DNA of 5,008 bases. Origin: SHLQ01 sp051011575 (GTDB taxonomy: Bacteria > Actinomycetota > Acidimicrobiia > Acidimicrobiales > SHLQ01). Shown in pieces: positions 1-5,008 of this stretch. How positions within the stretch are numbered: position 1 is the first letter of the stretch; every line of letters starts with the position of its first letter. The stretch spans positions 1 to 5,008 of the forward strand of contig JBPCTR010000188.1 of the NCBI GenBank assembly GCA_051011575.1, read 5' to 3'. The notes under the pieces were generated by a model. The model ran no database searches, was not told the DNA's origin, and saw nothing but the letters and a program-made list of their open reading frames with translations. Made by a program: the position numbers and the translations under genes.

Positions 1-27
1 CGCAATTTGCGGTGGTTAAGCTGTGCT

Positions 28-33
28 GGGGAG
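28..33 (+). promoter_or_regulatory. Ribosome binding site of the sigma factor gene
   Basis: GGGGAG lies 5 nt upstream of the GTG at 39-41. It is the only Shine-Dalgarno-like stretch near the start of this gene. It decides in favour of GTG 39 over the in-frame GTG at 12, which has no such sequence in the 11 bases available before it. Confidence 0.6.
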
Positions 34-38
34 CGAAT

Positions 39-509
39 GTGATCTCCCCTTCCGAAGCCTCCTCCCCCTCGTCGCGCAACGAGCTCGTGCGGGCGCTAAC
101 GATCACCCTCGGCAACGAGTCCTTGGCAGCCGAAGCGGTCGACGAGGCCCTCACGCGAGCACTTCATCGCTGGTCGCTGGTCGGTTCCTTCGACGAACCG
201 CGAGCCTGGGTGTACCGCACGGCGCGCAACCATGCGACCTCGCGATTTCGCCGCCTCGGACGAGACCGTCGGTTCGCCCCTCGCGTCGCCACGCCAGACG
301 CCGCCATCGATTCCCTCCCCGACCCCGAGTTGAGCGCCGCCCTCGACCGCCTCTCGGTCGACCAGCGCAACGTTCTGGTGCTGCGGTATTTCCTTGACTG
401 GCCAATCGCAGCCATCTCCGACGCCCTCGACATCTCGCCCGGCACGGTCAAGAGCCGTACCAGCCGGGCGCTCCAGGAACTGAACCGACATCTGGGAGGA
501 TCCCGATGA
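39..509 (+). CDS. ECF-type sigma-70 family RNA polymerase sigma factor
   Basis: This 156-aa protein has the two-domain plan of an extracytoplasmic-function sigma factor, which recruits core RNA polymerase to a small set of promoters. The sigma-2 region is about residues 15-75: the helix around LAAEAVDEALTRALHRW resembles region 2.1-2.2, and WVYRTARNHATSRFRR resembles region 2.3-2.4. A variable linker spans about 76-95. The sigma-4 region is 97-150, with LSVDQRNVLVLRYFLDWP and the helix-turn-helix IAAISDALDISPGTVKSRTSRAL. The length fits minimal ECF factors, and no extra C-terminal domain is present. The frame is open to the left edge, so starts at 12 or outside the window are possible, but GTG 39 has the Shine-Dalgarno match and gives a normal-length N-terminus. 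Its stop overlaps the next start (ATGA), which implies translational coupling with the membrane protein downstream. The usual acidic region 2.2 motif (D-x-x-Q-E) is altered to A-V-D-E-A. The exact ECF group cannot be assigned by eye. Confidence 0.9.
   Translation: MISPSEASSPSSRNELVRALTITLGNESLAAEAVDEALTRALHRWSLVGSFDEPRAWVYRTARNHATSRFRRLGRDRRFAPRVATPDAAIDSLPDPELSAALDRLSVDQRNVLVLRYFLDWPIAAISDALDISPGTVKSRTSRALQELNRHLGGSR
494..500 (+). promoter_or_regulatory. Ribosome binding site of the membrane protein gene
   Basis: GGGAGGA is a near-ideal Shine-Dalgarno sequence 5 nt upstream of ATG 506, inside the last codons of the sigma factor gene. It fixes the start of the second gene and suggests that the regulator is translated efficiently in step with the sigma factor. 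Confidence 0.75.
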
Positions 510-1900
510 GTCTCGAGACTCGACTCCGACAAGAACTCGATCGCCGCGCCCCGAGCGACGTGCCCGACGCCGCCGGCCTCGACGACATGCGGGCCACCGT
601 CGCCACTCGACGCGCCCGCAACCGACGCATCCAGGTAGGTATGGGGGCGCTCGTGCTCGTGGCGGCACTTGGTGGAGGTGTGGCCCTGCTGAATGACAGC
701 AGCGATACGGGCACGATCGTCGCCGCCGATGGCCCGGGTGCCGGCGATGACGTCACCGCACAGACGTCCACGCCGGTTGCTGATTCTGCGACCGACGCGA
801 CGACGGCGCCCACAATCGCCCCCGAGGAAACCAAGGATCTTTCCGGCGAAAGCGCCGGCGTCGAGGCGACCAACGATGTCTCGGGCACAGCCGCCGACGA
901 TTCGGAACGTGTTACCGCCGCCAGTGGGGCCGTGTCGGTCGCGACGCGTCGGAGCGCCGTGGCGCTCGCCGCAGGCTCGGGTGTCCTCGTCGTCTCCGAT
1001 GCCTCCGGCTATACCGGGCTCGCCACGCGATTCATCGACGATGGTCTCGAAGCCATCGGCATTTCCTCCAACGATGGTCTGGACTGGACTGAGGTCGAGC
1101 TGAGCGGTGTCCCGGCCGGCGCCGCACCGACCCATCTCGAAGCCGACCGCAACGGTCTCGTCGCCCTGTTCTCACGCTTCGACGCCACGGTCCAACGAAA
1201 CGTGACCTGGATCGCCTACTCCGACGATGGAGGCACATGGGATCTTGGCCCGGAGCTGGGCGGACCCGACCCCGTCGCGGTCGAGTTGGCCGTCGGCCCC
1301 ACCGGTGTGATCGCGGTTGGATCGGGTCCCTTCCCAAGTGTTTGGGTCGCACCTCGCGAGCCGGGGGTCTCCGGAACGATTGAACCAGCCGCGACGCTGC
1401 AGGAAGCGGGCGTCGTCTACGGGTCGGCGGTGCTGGTCGACGGGTTTGCGATCGTCGCGAGCTCGACCGCGTTCGGCACGACCGCCTTCGTGGCCGACGG
1501 CGACGTTGGAGCGAGCTGGACGGCACACGACGTCGACGCGGTGACGAACGACGACACCGTGGTCGAGGTCGGCTCCGTCGGGAACGAACTCATGCTCGCC
1601 GGTCGTCTGGGTGAGGCCGCGTGGACGGCATCATCCTCCGATGGCGGCATCACCTGGCAGCGCGCGACGCTCGACTCGGGTGCCGTCGGCGCCATGGTGA
1701 TGGGAGGCGGCTCTCTAGGCGTGCTCGGTTTGTCCGACGGCATCGCGGACGTCACGCTTTCCGACGGAACGTCGCTCGCCTCGGCATCGATCGAGGTCGA
1801 CGCCCCCGACCGGGTCTCGCTCCTCGCCTCGAGCGCCGACCGGGCCCTCTTGCTCGCCGACCGCGACGGAACTCCGACCTGGATCGTCGTCTCACGGTAA
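506..1900 (+). CDS. Single-pass membrane protein with Asp-box beta-propeller domain, putative anti-sigma-like partner
   Basis: The protein is 464 aa. Residues 1-42 are hydrophilic and basic, ending in RRARNRR, and should be cytoplasmic. Residues 43-62 (VGMGALVLVAALGGGVALL) form one transmembrane helix, giving N-in/C-out topology. Residues 66-140 are a low-complexity Ser/Thr/Ala/Asp-rich linker. From about 145 to the end the chain is rich in short beta-strands. It contains Asp-box (BNR) signatures: SNDGLDW at 188-194, SDDGGTW at 239-245 and SSDGGITW at 377-384, with a weaker DGDVGASW at 331-338. This fits a sialidase or photosystem-stability-factor-like propeller. The 4-nt overlap with an ECF sigma gene and the short cytoplasmic tail suggest that the N-terminus binds the sigma factor and the propeller senses an envelope signal. 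That is inference from position and topology. I see no cysteine in the protein, so the HxxxCxxC zinc anti-sigma motif is absent. No enzymatic function is indicated. The alternative is a surface protein merely co-transcribed with the sigma factor. Confidence 0.75.
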   Translation: MSLETRLRQELDRRAPSDVPDAAGLDDMRATVATRRARNRRIQVGMGALVLVAALGGGVALLNDSSDTGTIVAADGPGAGDDVTAQTSTPVADSATDATTAPTIAPEETKDLSGESAGVEATNDVSGTAADDSERVTAASGAVSVATRRSAVALAAGSGVLVVSDASGYTGLATRFIDDGLEAIGISSNDGLDWTEVELSGVPAGAAPTHLEADRNGLVALFSRFDATVQRNVTWIAYSDDGGTWDLGPELGGPDPVAVELAVGPTGVIAVGSGPFPSVWVAPREPGVSGTIEPAATLQEAGVVYGSAVLVDGFAIVASSTAFGTTAFVADGDVGASWTAHDVDAVTNDDTVVEVGSVGNELMLAGRLGEAAWTASSSDGGITWQRATLDSGAVGAMVMGGGSLGVLGLSDGIADVTLSDGTSLASASIEVDAPDRVSLLASSADRALLLADRDGTPTWIVVSR

Positions 1901-1918
1901 ATCACCACACGTTCGGTA

Positions 1919-1959
1919 GGGCAACTTGCATACGGAGCGCGGTTGCCTCACCACTATTT
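1919..1959 (+). terminator. Weak terminator candidate after the sigma factor operon
   Basis: GGCAAC (1920-1925) pairs with GTTGCC (1942-1947), extended by a G-T pair, around a 16-nt loop. A short TATTTT follows about 6 nt later. The stem lies 19 nt after the stop of the membrane protein gene, where a terminator is expected, but the loop is long and the T-run poor. Confidence 0.2.
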
Positions 1960-1987
1960 TCGCTGCTCTGGCACCTTTCCCCAAAAA

Positions 1988-2050
1988 GGGGTCAGACCCC
2001 ATTCGGCCCAGCGGGGTCAGACCCCAAAGCGGTGATGGGGGTCTGACCCG
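1988..2050. repeat. REP-like cluster: three copies of the 13-bp palindrome GGGGTCAGACCCC
   Basis: Copies lie at 1988-2000 and 2013-2025 (both perfect, same orientation by the central A). The third, at 2038-2050, is GGGGTCTGACCCG, inverted with the last base changed. Each copy is itself a 6-1-6 palindrome. Copy 2 (2014-2025) and copy 3 (2038-2049) also pair over 12 perfect bases around a 12-nt loop, forming a strong hairpin. Immediately before copy 1, CCCCAAAAAGGGG (1979-1991) forms a competing small hairpin sharing its GGGG. From general knowledge, short GC-rich palindromes in intergenic clusters resemble REP/BIME elements mobilised by Y1 tyrosine transposases (RAYTs). No transposase is in this window. 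The cluster may also stabilise the 3' end of the upstream transcript or help stop transcription, but no T-tract follows it. Confidence 0.75.
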
Positions 2051-2101
2051 TGAAGTCCCGCGAAGTGTCGAGTGTGAGCCAGCGGTGTCGGTGCGCGCGG
2101 A

Positions 2102-2107
2102 TACGAT
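2102..2107 (+). promoter_or_regulatory. Promoter -10 element for a leaderless helicase transcript
   Basis: TACGAT fits the actinobacterial TANNNT -10 consensus and ends 6 nt before GTG 2114. Transcription would therefore start at, or within a base of, the start codon. No Shine-Dalgarno sequence is present upstream of that GTG, as expected for a leaderless mRNA. No convincing -35 hexamer is seen 16-19 nt upstream. Confidence 0.5.
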
Positions 2108-2113
2108 GCGCCC

Positions 2114-4339
2114 GTGTCTGCGCTCGTCTCCGGACTGAACCCTGCCCAGGAAGATGCGGTCCTTCATGATGGGGGGCCGCTGCTCATCATCGCGGGCGCA
2201 GGTTCCGGCAAGACCCGGGTGCTCACACATCGGATCGCACACCTGATCCAGCAGCGCGGGGTGTCGCCCTTCGAGATCCTGGCAATCACCTTCACGAACA
2301 AAGCCGCCGACGAGATGAAGAACCGCGTCGGTGCGCTCGTGGGCCCGGTCGCCGAGAAGATGTGGGTGTCGACGTTTCATTCAGCGTGTGTTCGGATCCT
2401 CCGACGCGACGGCGACCGCCTCGGCTTTCCATCATCGTTCACGATCTACGACCAGGCCGATGCCGTACGTCTCACCGGCTACGTCCTCCGAGACCTCAAT
2501 CTCGACACCAAGAAGTTCCCGCCCCGCACCGTGCACGCCACGATCAGCTCGGCGAAAAACGACTATCGCACTGTCGAGCAGTACACCGACGATGCTCAGA
2601 CAATCTTCGAGCGCAAGATCGCCGAGGTCTACGCCGAATATCAGCTCCGCCTCAACAAGGCCGGGGCGATGGACTTCGACGATCTGCTTTTCAACGTCGT
2701 CGAACTCTTCCGCCGCAACCCCGACGTGCTCGAGCACTACCAGCGCCGATTCCAACATGTGCTCGTCGACGAGTACCAGGACACAAACCTTGTCCAGAAC
2801 GCGATCGTCACGATGCTCGCCGAAGGGCATCGACAGATCTGCGTGGTGGGCGACGGGGACCAGTCGATCTACCGGTTCCGCGGCGCTGACATCCGCAACA
2901 TCCTCGAATTCGAGACCACGTTTCCCGATGCCACCGTCGTGCTGCTCGAGCAGAACTATCGATCGACTCAAACCGTTCTCGATGCGGCGAACGCCGTCAT
3001 CTCGAACAACGAAGGCCGCAAACCGAAGGAGCTCTGGACCGACCAGGGCGCGGGCGACAAGATCCTTCGCTACTTCGCCGATGACGAGGTCGACGAGGCC
3101 CAGTGGGTCGCTCATGAACTGGCGCGGATCCACGAGGGCGGACGGCATCGATGGGGCGACATGGCCGTCTTCTATCGCACGAACGCCCAGAGCCGCGCGC
3201 TCGAGGAATACCTTGTCCGGGTCAACATCCCGTACAAGGTCATCGGAGGCACGCGGTTCTACGACCGGCGCGAGGTCAAGGATGCGCTCGCCTATCTGAA
3301 GGCCGTCGTGAACCCGGTCGACGAGGTCAGCGTGAAGCGAATCCTCAACGTCCCGAAACGCGGTGTCGGCGACTCCACGGTCGCAAAGCTCGACACCTGG
3401 GCAGTGGCCCACGGCGTGCCGTTCATCGACGCACTACGCAACTACGACGAAGCCGGTGTGTCAGGTCGAGCGCCGCGCGGGATCGACCAATTCCTCGAAC
3501 TTGTCGACTCGGCAGCCGAGCGGCTCGAGAACGACTCGCCGGCAGAGCTTCTCCGCTACCTGCTCGATCGATCGGGGTACCTCGCCGAGCTCGAGGAAGA
3601 GCGATCCATTGAAGCCGAGGGCCGTCTCGAGAACCTGGCCGAGCTCGTCGGCAGCGCCGAGGAGTTCGAGAGCGCCAACGAGTTCCTCGAACAGGTCAGC
3701 CTCGTCGCCGACACCGACTCGCTCGACGACGACGAATCGTCGGTTGTTCTCATGACCCTCCACTCGGCGAAGGGTCTCGAGTATCCGATCGTCTTCCTCA
3801 TCGGGCTCGAGGACGGTGTCTTCCCGCACATGCGCTCGCTCGGGGAACCACGCGAGCTCGAGGAGGAACGCCGTCTTGCCTATGTGGGCATCACTCGCGC
3901 GATGGAGAAGCTCCATCTTTCGCACGCCTGGAGCCGGATGCTCCACGGCACGACGCAATACAACCCGCCCAGTCGATTTCTCGACGAGGTGCCGACCGAG
4001 CTGGTTACCGATGCCGAGGGCAGTCGGGTTCGCCGTCGGTCGTCGAGCTTCGGATCGGGTGGGGGCGGAGGCGGATGGAGCTCGGGCGGTCGGGCGCAGG
4101 ACCGGGAGGCCAATCGCGACGCAATGGTTGAATCGGCCATGAAGGTCTCGGGGCCGACGCCGTCGGGTGCGGACTCGCTGGGCCTCCGGGTCGGCGACGA
4201 CGTCATCCACGCGAAATGGGGCGAAGGGGTGATCATCGACATCTTGGGCACTGGCGACAAGGCCGAAGCCCGCGTGCGTTTCCCCGACGTCGGCGAGAAG
4301 CAGCTCCTGCTCAGTTGGGCGCCACTCCAGAAGGCGTGA
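2114..4339 (+). CDS. pcrA: ATP-dependent DNA helicase UvrD/PcrA
   Basis: This complete 741-aa superfamily 1A 3'-5' DNA helicase acts in nucleotide excision and mismatch-type repair, replication restart and removal of obstacles from DNA. Motifs in order are: Q-motif LNPAQEDAV (8-16); Walker A GAGSGKT (28-34, K33 binds ATP phosphates); Ia AITFTNKAADEM (57-68); STFHS (86-90); DFDDLL (187-192); Walker B VLVDEYQDTN (216-225, with the catalytic D219-E220 pair); III VVGDGDQSIYRFRGA (244-258); IV LEQNYRST (278-285, arginine finger R283); IVa-IVc including FYRTNAQSRALEE and GGTRFYDRREVKDALAYLK; V VVLMTLHSAKGLEYPIVF (544-561); and VI EEERRLAYVGITRA (583-596, R595). A Gly/Ser-rich linker (about 644-660) leads to a C-terminal Tudor-like domain (690-741, VGDDVIHAKWGEGVIIDI), which in PcrA/UvrD contacts RNA polymerase. 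The length is normal for the family. GTG 2114 is chosen because it gives the standard short N-terminus and sits just after a -10 element. It is a monocistronic gene with no SOS box seen upstream. The UvrD1 name used for some actinobacterial homologues would be equally acceptable. Confidence 0.97.
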   Translation: MSALVSGLNPAQEDAVLHDGGPLLIIAGAGSGKTRVLTHRIAHLIQQRGVSPFEILAITFTNKAADEMKNRVGALVGPVAEKMWVSTFHSACVRILRRDGDRLGFPSSFTIYDQADAVRLTGYVLRDLNLDTKKFPPRTVHATISSAKNDYRTVEQYTDDAQTIFERKIAEVYAEYQLRLNKAGAMDFDDLLFNVVELFRRNPDVLEHYQRRFQHVLVDEYQDTNLVQNAIVTMLAEGHRQICVVGDGDQSIYRFRGADIRNILEFETTFPDATVVLLEQNYRSTQTVLDAANAVISNNEGRKPKELWTDQGAGDKILRYFADDEVDEAQWVAHELARIHEGGRHRWGDMAVFYRTNAQSRALEEYLVRVNIPYKVIGGTRFYDRREVKDALAYLKAVVNPVDEVSVKRILNVPKRGVGDSTVAKLDTWAVAHGVPFIDALRNYDEAGVSGRAPRGIDQFLELVDSAAERLENDSPAELLRYLLDRSGYLAELEEERSIEAEGRLENLAELVGSAEEFESANEFLEQVSLVADTDSLDDDESSVVLMTLHSAKGLEYPIVFLIGLEDGVFPHMRSLGEPRELEEERRLAYVGITRAMEKLHLSHAWSRMLHGTTQYNPPSRFLDEVPTELVTDAEGSRVRRRSSSFGSGGGGGGWSSGGRAQDREANRDAMVESAMKVSGPTPSGADSLGLRVGDDVIHAKWGEGVIIDILGTGDKAEARVRFPDVGEKQLLLSWAPLQKA

Positions 4340-4367
4340 ACCCGACGCGGTCGCACCTTTTTGGGGT

Positions 4368-4379
4368 TACCCGCGGGTA
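4368..4379. other. 12-bp perfect palindrome downstream of the helicase gene
   Basis: TACCCGCGGGTA begins 29 nt after the helicase stop, and TTGAGGCTTTTT follows it (T-run at 4387-4391). It could be a small, poor terminator stem (TACC/GGTA, 4-nt loop) for the helicase transcript, or a protein-binding site. The stem is short and the T-run is 7 nt away, so either reading is weak. Confidence 0.25.
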
Positions 4380-4411
4380 TTGAGGCTTTTTCGGAAAACT
4401 TTCTGCCGAAA

Positions 4412-4427
4412 TGACAACCAGTTGTCA
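4412..4427. promoter_or_regulatory. Perfect inverted repeat TGACAAC-CA-GTTGTCA, operator-like
   Basis: Two perfect 7-bp arms flank a 2-bp centre. It lies in a locally AT-richer stretch (about 4380-4435) that stands out from the GC-rich surroundings. Size and symmetry fit a dimeric helix-turn-helix repressor site such as those of MarR- or TetR-type regulators. However, no regulator gene is in the window and neither flanking gene starts here. It could instead be the stem of a small RNA hairpin. Confidence 0.35.
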
Positions 4428-4442
4428 GATTGGCCCTGACGA

Positions 4443-4569
4443 TCGCTGGTGAAGTATTGGACAGCGAGGCGGCGACCCTCAGCAACAACCGGGGAAATGG
4501 GTCTGCGGAACCCCCGTTTGAACCGGAGGACGAGCCCGGGGCTGGCGGACCCGGGTCTCTTTCCTTTTT
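4443..4569 (+). ncRNA. Candidate structured RNA ending in an intrinsic terminator
   Basis: Three successive hairpins fill this stretch of the gap between convergent genes. TCGCTG (4443-4448) pairs with CAGCGA (4462-4467), giving 6 bp. CAACCGGGG (4486-4494) pairs with CCCCGTTTG (4512-4520), giving 8 of 9 pairs. The terminator-like stem is at 4532-4559, followed by a T-rich run. No coding signal is apparent, no known RNA family was recognised, and no good -10 element was found. It may equally be the 3' untranslated region of the helicase mRNA. GC-rich DNA often gives chance hairpins, so confidence is low. Confidence 0.2.
4532..4569 (+). terminator. Intrinsic terminator candidate between convergent genes
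   Basis: GAGCCCGGG (4532-4540) pairs with CCCGGG-T-CTC (4550-4559) over 9 bp with one bulged T, around a 9-nt loop. TTTCCTTTTT (4560-4569) follows directly. This is the best terminator-like structure on the + strand and would stop transcripts from the helicase side before they enter the opposing gene. It sits 193 nt beyond the helicase stop, so it may end a long 3' UTR or a separate small RNA. Confidence 0.5.
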
Positions 4570-4580
4570 CGGCCAGCCTC

Positions 4581-5008
4581 TCAACCCGATGGGGTGTAGC
4601 CGGCGAAGTCAGCCGGATCGCGGACACCGTTGATGTCGATGATCAGCTCCCGGCCGTCGAGGTAGACCGGAATCGGTGGCAGTCCCGCTCCATCGGCCGG
4701 GTAGGCCACGCCCTCCTTGCATGGGTCGACGAACTGCTGATCGGCATCTTCCCACCGCACGTTGCATTGGCGAGGTGTGCCGGACTGCCGCGCATCGAAC
4801 GCCGTCCATCCGGCGGCCGGGTCGGCGCCGAGGTGTTGGAGCCACAGGTCGCGGTTCCCGCCGGCTACGTCCGGCCACAGAATCGGGCCGTTCTCGGCGA
4901 TCTCCGACGCCATGTTGTCGGTCTGGAGTGCCCGAAAGTCGAGGTCGCCGAGAACCAGTCGGCTCGACCGCTGTGCGAACACGATGGTGACTATGCCCAG
5001 AACGAGCG
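4581..5008 (-). CDS. Membrane-anchored Rieske-fold-like protein lacking [2Fe-2S] ligands (5' end outside window)
   Basis: The frame is open to the right edge, so the N-terminus is missing and 142 codons are visible. Just inside the edge is a hydrophobic run (LVLGIVTIV) that looks like the end of a transmembrane helix. This argues against starting at GTG 4982, which also has no Shine-Dalgarno sequence. Counting that GTG as residue 1, residues 58-62 (GWTAF), 72-77 (QCNVRW), 84-91 (FVDPCKEG) and 102-116 (PPIPVYLDGRELIID) follow the order and spacing of a Rieske domain. In that alignment the C-T-H-x-G-C box reads GTPRQC and the C-P-C-H-G-S box reads DPCKEG. The four cluster ligands become G68, P70, D86 and K89, while the two structural disulfide cysteines (C73, C88) remain. 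The alignment is by eye and is an inference. If right, the domain folds like Rieske but cannot bind an iron-sulfur cluster, and is probably outside the membrane where the disulfide can form. Its role is unknown. It is convergent with the helicase gene. Confidence 0.75.
   Translation of the reverse strand, partial: LVLGIVTIVFAQRSSRLVLGDLDFRALQTDNMASEIAENGPILWPDVAGGNRDLWLQHLGADPAAGWTAFDARQSGTPRQCNVRWEDADQQFVDPCKEGVAYPADGAGLPPIPVYLDGRELIIDINGVRDPADFAGYTPSG

Noticed and set aside
164..1135. Long open frame on the minus strand (323 codons) opposite the sigma factor and membrane protein genes
   Set aside because: It lies antisense to two well-supported genes. Its product is Arg/Gly-rich without recognisable motifs, as expected of antisense frames in high-GC DNA.
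2050..2113. SOS (LexA) box upstream of the helicase gene
   Set aside because: I looked for the GAAC-N4-GTTC type or a related symmetric site because some uvrD genes are damage-inducible. None is visible.
1926..2138. Small + strand open frame crossing the palindrome cluster and the helicase start
   Set aside because: It translates the repeat cluster, overlaps the helicase start in another frame, and has no Shine-Dalgarno sequence or recognisable protein features.
2432..3412. Long open frame on the minus strand (326 codons) inside the helicase gene
   Set aside because: It is entirely antisense to conserved helicase motifs, and its translation shows no domain of its own. It is a shadow of the coding strand.
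4505..4535. tRNA T-arm-like sequence GGTTCAAAC on the minus strand
   Set aside because: The stem closing the loop does not pair at the position next to the loop. No anticodon arm, D-arm or acceptor stem can be placed around it.
4440..4570. Possible cyclic-di-AMP (ydaO-type) or 6C-type actinobacterial RNA
   Set aside because: The GGGGTGAAT-like core of ydaO is not present, and only five-C runs are seen rather than paired loops with six or more C. No downstream gene on the same strand could be regulated in cis.
4430..4633. Small + strand open frame starting TTG (67 codons) in the gap after the helicase gene
   Set aside because: It has no ribosome binding site and a rare start codon. Its composition is low-complexity Gly/Pro/Glu, it runs over a terminator-like hairpin, and it overlaps the opposing gene antisense.

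Overview
The window is high-GC DNA with codon use strongly biased to G or C in the third position. It has GTG start codons, an apparently leaderless helicase gene and a PcrA-type helicase with a C-terminal Tudor-like domain. Together these suggest an actinobacterium. An uncultured or marine/freshwater Acidimicrobiia-type lineage is my best guess, but the window holds no taxonomic marker gene.

Layout from left to right: (1) 39-1900 (+) is a two-gene operon. It holds an ECF-type sigma-70 family sigma factor overlapped by 4 nt (ATGA) by a single-pass membrane protein. That protein has a short basic cytoplasmic N-terminus, one transmembrane helix, a Ser/Thr/Ala-rich linker and a large extracytoplasmic domain with Asp-box (BNR-like) beta-propeller motifs. 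The arrangement is that of a sigma factor and its membrane-bound regulator, although no zinc anti-sigma motif is present. (2) 1901-2113 is intergenic. It carries three copies of the 13-bp palindrome GGGGTCAGACCCC, the third inverted, in a REP-like cluster, and then a TACGAT -10 element placed exactly for leaderless transcription of the next gene. (3) 2114-4339 (+) is a complete UvrD/PcrA superfamily 1A DNA helicase with all canonical motifs. (4) 4340-4580 is a non-coding gap between convergent genes. It contains a 12-bp palindrome, a perfect 7-2-7 inverted repeat (TGACAAC-CA-GTTGTCA) and several consecutive hairpins, the last followed by a T-rich run like an intrinsic terminator. (5) 4581-5008 (-) is the 3' part of a gene that runs off the right edge. 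Its product has a membrane helix followed by a domain that aligns by eye with the Rieske fold. All four [2Fe-2S] ligand positions are substituted, while the two disulfide cysteines remain.

The first two genes very probably act together as a signal-responsive transcription switch. The helicase is an independent housekeeping DNA-repair gene. The partial right-hand gene is a membrane-anchored extracytoplasmic protein unrelated to the helicase. The most noteworthy items are the apparently cluster-less Rieske-like protein, the sensor-like partner of the sigma factor, and the structured intergenic region at 4389-4580.
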